NCBI GenBank assembly: GCA_905215655.1
Contig: CAJMQT010000065.1
Span: 1-11,207 of the forward strand
Reading direction: 5' to 3'
Length of the DNA stretch: 11,207 nt
Origin: an uncultured bacterium
GTDB lineage: Bacteria; Bacteroidota; Bacteroidia; Bacteroidales; Bacteroidaceae
Shown: in pieces, positions 6,878 through 11,207 of the stretch
Layout: each line of letters starts with the position of its first letter
Position numbering within the stretch: position 1 is the first letter of the stretch
The notes under the pieces: generated by a model
The model's database searches: none
The model's input: the letters and a program-made list of their open reading frames with translations, nothing else
What the model was told of the DNA's origin: nothing
Position numbers and translations under genes: made by a program

Positions 6878-6964
6878 GCAAAAGGCGGTCTTTTGGCTTG
6901 TAAAAGACCGCCTTTCAGGCGCTGAAAGCTTGCCTTTTGCAAGGTAAAAGACCGCCTTTTGCAA
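6876..6964. repeat. Cluster of AAAAGACCGCCTTTTGCAA repeats
   Basis: Copy A (6876-6894) and copy D (6946-6964) are perfect 19-bp reverse complements. Copy B (6902-6915) is a direct partial copy of D and forms a 14-bp perfect stem with A over a 7-nt loop (6895-6901). Copy C (about 6931-6942) repeats only the CCTTTTGCAA end. A could pair with B or with D, giving two mutually exclusive folds. I recall this motif as recurrent between genes in Prevotella; that is memory, not a search. Confidence 0.8.
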
Positions 6965-7139
6965 AACGACATCTTGCCGGTCGGTTTTTAATCCGCCGCC
7001 CGACATGTTCCGGCGGAAAGTCCGACGGATGCAAACCGACAGTAAACCAAATGTTTACACTCGGCTGTTTTTGATGCAGAATTATTACATTTCGCATTAA
7101 ATTAACCTTGATAAATTATTATTTTAAAGCAAAATTAGC

Positions 7140-7147
7140 TAACTTTG
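7140..7147 (+). promoter_or_regulatory. Predicted promoter -7 element of the sensor kinase gene
   Basis: TAACTTTG is an exact -7 TAnnTTTG match, 51 bp before the ATG. At the expected -33 position (7117-7120) the sequence is TATT, a poor match, so the promoter may be weak or activator-dependent. Confidence 0.55.
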
Positions 7148-7198
7148 TGACTGCTATTTTACAGCCGTTAACCCATGATTATGGCATAAAAGAAAAGC

Positions 7199-9280
7199 AT
7201 GTTGACTGAAAATACCGACATAACATACCTTACGGGACGCCTCGCCAGCCGCCTGACGGCGGTAGTGTCGCTTACGGCGGCTGTCTTCGTGACATGCGTC
7301 ATGACGCTTTGCTCATGCCGCAAGGACGTCGATGACACGCGAGCGGAGGAGCATCGGCTGGCATTGAAGGCTGTCGACGACTCGGTGGCGGTCAACGCGC
7401 CGACAACAGGAAAGATAATCGAGCGTGGGCTCGCCGCGGCGACCGACAGCATGGATTATTACGACTGGTACCTGCGGCGGCTGCGCTACGCCGTGTCGCT
7501 GAACATGCCCGACACCTCGCGGCTTGACTGGACGCGGGCGTTCGCCTTCCTGAACCGCCGCCCCGAGACGCCGCGCGTAAGAGGGATGCAGGCGTTTCTC
7601 TACAACGTCAAGGGTTATTATTACCACAAATTCCATTATAACCCGCACGAGACGATACACCTTTACGATAAGGCTTACAGGCTGCTCTTCGGCAGCGACA
7701 GCGAGGACGGACTGCCGAATGTCTGCGCCAACCTCGGCGACGCCTACGTCTCGGTGAACGACATGCCGCGGGCGGCGCTATGGTACAGGCGCGCCCTGCT
7801 GCTTGCCGACTCGCTCAGGCTGCCCGCCGAAGACAACGTAAGCCTGTATATGGGGTTGGGCAGGATCTATCTGAACCTCAACGACCTCGAGGCGGCGCGC
7901 GAGTGTTACGCCAAGACCGACGAGAACTTCGACAAAATGCCGCTGAACATGAAGCTGTACTTCCTCAACAACTACGGCAACTACCACTATTACGCCAAAG
8001 ACTACCGCTCGGCGCTCGCCATGTTCATGCGCCTCAAACGTCTGCTCGACGCCAACGGCATGGCGAAGAGCTACGAGATGTATCTCTGTAAAATCAACAT
8101 GGCGGACACTTACCTCAATCTTGGCGACGCCGACAGGGCGCTCGCGCTGCTCGACGAGGTGGATCCGTTCTTCCGTAAGCTCGGCGACGACACGGGAATT
8201 TACTACGCCAACACGATCAGGATAGGCATCGAACTGAAACGTAACAACGTCGGCGCCGTGAAGAAAATCATCGACGGCGAGCACTTCTCGACGCCCATCG
8301 ACTTCAACATGGTGAACATTCGCCGCCGCTATCTGCGCGAATATCACGTCAAAAAGGGAGAATATAAAGAGGCATACGACAATCTGCTCGCCTTCATACA
8401 GTACAACGACTCGCTCAAACACAACCTTATCCGCATGCGCACGTCCGAAATAATGATGCGCTACACTCAGGACACGCTGTCCCTGCACCACCGGATAGCG
8501 ATGCAGGAAAAGGACGCCAGTCTCAGAAAATCGCTCTATGGCATTTACATCGGAGCGTCGTCGGCAATCGTGCTGGCATTGTTGCTCTTCCTCTACGTCG
8601 CCTATGCGCGCAAGCGACGCTTGCAGATGTATATGCGGCTGATGAGCGTACAGCTTGCCGATGCACGCCGCCGCATCTCTCCACACTTCATCTTCAACGT
8701 GCTGAACAACCGCATCTCGCGCGCCGACAGCCGTGACGCCGACGAGCTGATGCAGCTCGTCAGGCTGATACGCGCCGGTCTCGGCATGTCGGGAAAGTCG
8801 TTCGTCTCGCTCAAAGAGGAGCTTGACTTCGTGAAATATTACATCGGAATAGAGAGAACCTGCATCGGACAGAACTTCGTATTCACCATCGACGCGCCGA
8901 CGGACGACGTACTCGAACAGATAGCGGTGCCATCAATGTTCGTTCAGATACTCGTCGAGAACGCCATAAAGCACGGACTGAAAGGGCTTGAAGGCGACAA
9001 ACGCCTCACCGTAAGCGTGAAGACCGACGCCTCACGCTGCCGCATCAGCGTCATTGACAACGGCAAAGGCTTTGACATACGCCACCGAAACGAGAACTCG
9101 ACGGGCACCGGACTGAAAGTGATACGCAGCACAATAGCACTCCTTAACCGCACCAACAAGCATAAAATAAGCCTCTCCATCAATAATCTTCGCGACAAAC
9201 GGGGCAACATCAAAGGCTGTGAGGCGGCGCTGGAGATGGAAAAGGGAATGAAAATAGATAAATGGGAAAGTGATATATAA
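7199..9280 (+). CDS. TPR-containing LytS-type sensor histidine kinase
   Basis: A 693-residue membrane sensor kinase, partner of the LytTR regulator that follows. In order: a hydrophobic N-terminal segment (about 19-37) that reads as a signal anchor or lipoprotein signal ending at LCSC (Cys40); a helical domain of TPR-like repeats (about 130-400, e.g. NVCANLGDAYVSVNDMPRAA and the following unit with GLGRIYLNLNDLEAARECY), predicted periplasmic; one membrane helix (447-469); a basic linker; the His_kinase (PF06580) segment with phospho-acceptor His496 in ISPHFIFNVLNN; and an HATPase domain with N-box NAIKH (588-592), DNGKG (620-624) and TGTGL (635-639). All catalytic motifs are present. This design is common in Bacteroidota; the signal is unknown. 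The start is not certain, but the ATG follows the promoter and precedes the hydrophobic segment. Confidence 0.94.
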   Translation: MLTENTDITYLTGRLASRLTAVVSLTAAVFVTCVMTLCSCRKDVDDTRAEEHRLALKAVDDSVAVNAPTTGKIIERGLAAATDSMDYYDWYLRRLRYAVSLNMPDTSRLDWTRAFAFLNRRPETPRVRGMQAFLYNVKGYYYHKFHYNPHETIHLYDKAYRLLFGSDSEDGLPNVCANLGDAYVSVNDMPRAALWYRRALLLADSLRLPAEDNVSLYMGLGRIYLNLNDLEAARECYAKTDENFDKMPLNMKLYFLNNYGNYHYYAKDYRSALAMFMRLKRLLDANGMAKSYEMYLCKINMADTYLNLGDADRALALLDEVDPFFRKLGDDTGIYYANTIRIGIELKRNNVGAVKKIIDGEHFSTPIDFNMVNIRRRYLREYHVKKGEYKEAYDNLLAFIQYNDSLKHNLIRMRTSEIMMRYTQDTLSLHHRIAMQEKDASLRKSLYGIYIGASSAIVLALLLFLYVAYARKRRLQMYMRLMSVQLADARRRISPHFIFNVLNNRISRADSRDADELMQLVRLIRAGLGMSGKSFVSLKEELDFVKYYIGIERTCIGQNFVFTIDAPTDDVLEQIAVPSMFVQILVENAIKHGLKGLEGDKRLTVSVKTDASRCRISVIDNGKGFDIRHRNENSTGTGLKVIRSTIALLNRTNKHKISLSINNLRDKRGNIKGCEAALEMEKGMKIDKWESDI

Positions 9281-9310
9281 TCGCTCCCCTGACGTCTGTA
9301 TTTACTCTTC

Positions 9311-9376
9311 CGGCTCCTGAAATATAGCCCTTCGGCTCCTGAAAATCAATCTTTAAACTCCTCATTAACATAAACT
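9311..9376 (+). repeat. Three tandem 22-bp repeats before the regulator gene
   Basis: Units at 9311-9332, 9333-9354 and 9355-9376. The first two share CGGCTCCTGAAA; the third keeps CTCCT, so CTCCT recurs at 9314, 9336 and 9358, exactly 22 bp apart. LytTR domains typically bind direct repeats about two helical turns apart, so these may be autoregulatory sites for the regulator that starts 2 bp later. The alternative is a decayed tandem duplication. They lie in the kinase-regulator gap, so they could affect only a regulator-proximal promoter or translation. Confidence 0.6.
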
Positions 9377-9377
9377 T

Positions 9378-10127
9378 ATGAAAACAATAATTATCGATGA
9401 TACGCAGACGGCGATAGACAGCCTGCTCGGAAAGCTCGGGAGATACCCCGGAGTGGATGTCGTGGCGGTGGCACACAACGGTGCCGACGGGCTGGATGTG
9501 GTGCGGCAGCATAAGCCCGACCTGCTGTTCCTTGACGTGGAGCTGCCCGACATGAGCGGCGTAAACTTCATCGAGCGCATGAAGGAGTTGTCGGACAACC
9601 GCTGCCGCGTGGTAATTTACACGGCATACAATGATTATATGTTGCCCGCTTTCAGAAACAAGGCGTTCGATTTCCTGCTGAAACCTATCGACGACAAGGA
9701 GCTTGACACGGTGATGGAGCGCGTCTATGACGACACCGACGACACGGAAGAGGAGGCGCCGACGGAAGGGGGCTTGAAGCGCTTTGACGACAAACTGGTG
9801 TTTTACACCAACGTGTCAGACTTCCGTCTGGTGCGCATCAGCGACATCTGTGTCTTCGTCTACGACCACGAGCTGCGCCTATGGACTGCCGTGGCGGGCG
9901 GTTGTGACAAGCCGTTGCGCATGAAACGCAACGTCAACAAGGACACGTTGCTCGCCATCGACGATTGTTTCGTGCAGGTAAGTCAGAGATTTATCATCAA
10001 CATCAATTATCTTTTGGAAGTCTGCGACAACATCTGCCGCTTTTATCCGCCTTTCGAGTCGATAGATTACGTCAAGGTGGGGCGCTTCTTCCGCCGCAAA
10101 CTGCTCAGCCGATACAGCGCGTTGTAA
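9378..10127 (+). CDS. LytTR family response regulator
   Basis: A 249-residue cytoplasmic transcription regulator, presumably phosphorylated by the kinase encoded just upstream. The receiver domain (1-118) has the acidic pair Asp7-Asp8, phospho-acceptor Asp53 in FLDVELPDMSG, Thr82 in YTAYND and Lys102 in LLKPID. An acidic linker (117-130, DDTDDTEEEAPTE) joins the LytTR DNA-binding domain (about 138-249), whose typical features QVSQRFIININYL (200-212) and VKVGRFFRRKLL (232-243) are present. The gap from the kinase is 97 nt and holds three 22-bp repeats. Both genes are on one strand and probably one transcript, but a separate promoter within the gap cannot be excluded. No target gene is evident nearby. 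Confidence 0.95.
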   Translation: MKTIIIDDTQTAIDSLLGKLGRYPGVDVVAVAHNGADGLDVVRQHKPDLLFLDVELPDMSGVNFIERMKELSDNRCRVVIYTAYNDYMLPAFRNKAFDFLLKPIDDKELDTVMERVYDDTDDTEEEAPTEGGLKRFDDKLVFYTNVSDFRLVRISDICVFVYDHELRLWTAVAGGCDKPLRMKRNVNKDTLLAIDDCFVQVSQRFIININYLLEVCDNICRFYPPFESIDYVKVGRFFRRKLLSRYSAL

Positions 10128-10130
10128 AAA

Positions 10131-10154
10131 GGTTGAAAAATTGAAAGGTTGAAA
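10131..10154 (+). repeat. 8-bp tandem repeat, RRTTGAAA x3
   Basis: GGTTGAAA, AATTGAAA and GGTTGAAA follow one another, starting 3 nt after the regulator stop codon. Related arrays occur at 5-20 and 11072-11111. Confidence 0.7.
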
Positions 10155-10173
10155 AACAAAGTTGTTGGTAATT

Positions 10174-10205
10174 TTCTTAATTCTTAATTCTTAACTCTTA
10201 ATTCT
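10174..10205 (+). repeat. 7-bp tandem repeat, TTCTTAA x4
   Basis: TTCTTAA occurs three times, followed by CTCTTAA and a partial TTCT. It lies between the regulator gene and the terminator. A simple-sequence array with no visible function. Confidence 0.75.
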
Positions 10206-10235
10206 ACCACATTGTGGGTTTATTCCGTAAACTAT

Positions 10236-10282
10236 AAAGCACAAAAAAGACGAAGAAACAATCTTCGTCTTTTTTGTGCTTT
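10236..10282. terminator. Bidirectional intrinsic terminator, 21-bp perfect stem
   Basis: Bases 10236-10256 and 10262-10282 are perfect reverse complements (21 bp) around the loop AACAA. The core A6-GACGAAGA / TCTTCGTC-T6 is shared with the terminator at 3009-3042. It lies between the convergent regulator gene and outer-membrane gene and can serve both. Confidence 0.9.
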
Positions 10283-10302
10283 CCCCTCTTTTCTCCTCTT
10301 CT

Positions 10303-10331
10303 CCTCCCCTCGGGGAGGTCGGGAGGGGGCT
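10303..10331 (+). repeat. GC-rich palindromic repeat, copy R7 (outer-membrane gene 3' end)
   Basis: A 29-nt copy identical to R6, beginning 7 nt after the stop codon of the outer-membrane gene on the minus strand. A purine-rich tract (10283-10302) links it to the terminator at 10236-10282, as with copy R3 downstream of korB. Confidence 0.93.
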
Positions 10332-10338
10332 GTTTTTC

Positions 10339-10848
10339 TTAGAAAGTATAACCTAAGCGGAAGAATACCTGGTAAGGTTTGCTGTCACCAGCTTTAAAAA
10401 CATCGAGGAAACCATACTCGTAACCGATCTTCAAAGATACGTTCTTGTAGTATCCCTGAACGCCGCCTTGCCATCCGAAGTCAACTTTCTTAACTTCTTC
10501 TGCATCGTCTTTTGCAATCATGAAGCCAACATAAGGACCTGTGAAGAGACCAACCTTTACGTCGTCGTTCTTAACGAAGTTCCAAGAACCGTTGCCTTCT
10601 ACCTGCAAATAACCCGGATCCCATTCTTTGACACCCTTTGTCTGATAGCTCAGACCTGCTGTCCAGTCGAATGTCTCGTTGATGGCTGCTGTATAGTCAA
10701 CACCGATGTTCAGAGCTTTGAACTCAGACTTAGCGCCGTCTGCATCGTTGCCTGCGATATTAACGCCGTACCATACTCTAATTCCGTTCTGTGCGCTTGC
10801 ACCCAATGCTACGATTGCGAAGAGCGCGATAAGCAAACTTTTCTTCAT
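10339..10848 (-). CDS. Small outer-membrane beta-barrel protein
   Basis: A 169-residue protein with a clear signal peptide: MKK, hydrophobic LLIALFAIVALG (5-16), and a likely cut after ASA (17-19) before Gln20. The mature part (about 150 residues) alternates polar and aromatic/hydrophobic residues in strand-like stretches and ends RLGYTF, with the terminal Phe typical of proteins inserted by the BAM complex. It resembles the small 8-strand porin-family/OmpX-like barrels common in Bacteroidota (PF13568-like), though assignment to one family is uncertain. No catalytic motif is visible and its role is unknown. It is a single-gene unit with a predicted promoter (10899-10929), and a palindromic repeat plus terminator at its 3' end. 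A connection to the convergent two-component system is not shown. Confidence 0.85.
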   Translation of the reverse strand: MKKSLLIALFAIVALGASAQNGIRVWYGVNIAGNDADGAKSEFKALNIGVDYTAAINETFDWTAGLSYQTKGVKEWDPGYLQVEGNGSWNFVKNDDVKVGLFTGPYVGFMIAKDDAEEVKKVDFGWQGGVQGYYKNVSLKIGYEYGFLDVFKAGDSKPYQVFFRLGYTF

Positions 10849-10898
10849 AACTGTTTCTTTTTAAGTTAATTACTGAATAATGATAAACATTCTGTTTG

Positions 10899-10929
10899 CA
10901 AAAGTACGATTATTTTTTAAATACGCAAG
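10899..10929 (-). promoter_or_regulatory. Predicted promoter of the outer-membrane protein gene
   Basis: On the minus strand, CTTG at 10929-10926 (near TTTG), a 19-bp spacer and TACTTTTG at 10906-10899 (fits TAnnTTTG). A start near 10892 gives a leader of about 45 nt before the ATG at 10848. Confidence 0.65.
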
Positions 10930-11207
10930 TATTTTTAGATAATTTTTTTAAATCAATGTCGGCTTTTGTGCATAAACGGTCATTTTCCGTGTTTATTCGG
11001 CTTTTTTATCCGTTTTATCCCGCGATATTTCAGATTTTCGGTCGCGCCTTATATTATATTAAGGTGGAGATAAATTGATAAATTGAAAAATTGAAAGATT
11101 GAAAGATTGAAAAATGAAGAATAGTGACTCCGTCGCGAAATCAAAGTAACCTTATTAACCTGCATTATTCATAGGCGTTTCTACTGCGAGTCCCAACTGC
11201 CTGTACG
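10930..11207. other. AT-rich intergenic tail
   Basis: Together with the promoter region, 359 bases from 10849 to the window end hold no convincing gene. Frames here lack coding features. The only recognisable content beyond the promoter is the 8-bp tandem array at 11072-11111; nothing is visible from about 11120 to the end. Confidence 0.55.
11072..11111 (+). repeat. 8-bp tandem repeat, RAWTTGAA x5
   Basis: AAATTGAT, AAATTGAA, AAATTGAA, AGATTGAA and AGATTGAA follow in register. The units are related to those at 10131-10154 and to AGATTGAA-AGGGTGAA at 5-20. Confidence 0.75.

Larger units (their letters stand above)
6502..7198. other. Intergenic region between korA and the sensor kinase gene
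   Basis: 697 bases with no convincing gene between two divergent genes. From left to right: the korA leader and promoter (to 6652); an AT-rich stretch with direct repeat CAATACATTTTA at 6698-6709 and 6751-6762; a hairpin at 6854-6877; inverted and direct repeats of AAAAGACCGCCTTTTGCAA (6876-6964); a small hairpin TCCGCCG...CGGCGGA (about 6991-7016); and the kinase promoter (7140-7147). Short open frames here consist of the repeats and have no coding features. Confidence 0.6.

Noticed and set aside
6760..7097. Short open frames in the korA-kinase intergenic region
   Set aside because: They overlap one another in several frames and consist of the repeat cluster (KRRSF..., KGGLLQ... peptides).
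7778..8686. A 302-codon open frame on the minus strand opposite the sensor kinase
   Set aside because: It has no recognisable motifs, is rich in His/Val/Arg as expected for an antisense frame, and the sense frame has a full set of kinase motifs.
39..10331. Possible CRISPR array made of the GC-rich repeats
   Set aside because: Copies are scattered over 10 kb, in both orientations, with no regular spacer length, and no cas genes are present.
10896..11078. A 60-codon plus-strand frame upstream of the outer-membrane gene
   Set aside because: It overlaps that gene's predicted promoter, has low-complexity AT-rich content and no motif.
1..11207. Insertion sequence, tRNA or rRNA genes
   Set aside because: No transposase motif, tRNA cloverleaf or rRNA signature was recognised on either strand.

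Overview
This window looks like chromosomal DNA from a Bacteroidota member, most likely Prevotella or a close relative (Prevotellaceae). The reasons are: promoters of the Bacteroidota type (-33 TTTG and -7 TAnnTTTG, about 19 bp apart) ahead of most genes, weak Shine-Dalgarno sequences, a fused gamma/alpha 2-oxoacid:ferredoxin oxidoreductase, a TPR-containing LytS-type sensor kinase paired with a LytTR regulator, and intergenic repeat families that I recall from Prevotella genomes. The genus is an inference from memory, not from a search.

Layout. 1-257: intergenic DNA with a GC-rich palindromic repeat and a long imperfect hairpin. 258-1871 (-): pckA, ATP-dependent PEP carboxykinase. 2134-2790 (+): upp, uracil phosphoribosyltransferase, divergent from pckA. 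2791-3110: convergent spacer packed with repeats and a bidirectional terminator. 6501 down to 3111 (-): korA, a small DUF559/Vsr-like nuclease gene, then korB. 6502-7198: a 697-base intergenic region with a cluster of inverted and direct repeats. 7199-9280 and 9378-10127 (+): sensor histidine kinase and LytTR response regulator. 10339-10848 (-): a small outer-membrane beta-barrel protein. 10849-11207: AT-rich DNA with its promoter and an 8-bp tandem repeat.

The metabolic genes fit anaerobic central carbon metabolism. PckA interconverts oxaloacetate and PEP, and KorAB interconverts 2-oxoglutarate and succinyl-CoA with reduced ferredoxin. Upp salvages uracil. The kinase/regulator pair is a separate sensing unit whose target is not visible here.

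The most unusual content is a family of 29-nt GC-rich palindromic repeats (seven copies, including variants). Four genes have a copy starting 7-13 nt after the stop codon, always in the same orientation relative to the gene. In two unrelated genes (korB and the outer-membrane gene) the repeat leads into a nearly identical terminator, giving two copies of a ~95-bp 3'-end module. A further variant copy lies inside the korB reading frame and must be translated. Copies also flank the nuclease gene that splits korA from korB. A link between that nuclease and the spread of the repeats is a hypothesis only. A second notable feature is three tandem 22-bp repeats directly before the LytTR regulator start, spaced as expected for LytTR operators.
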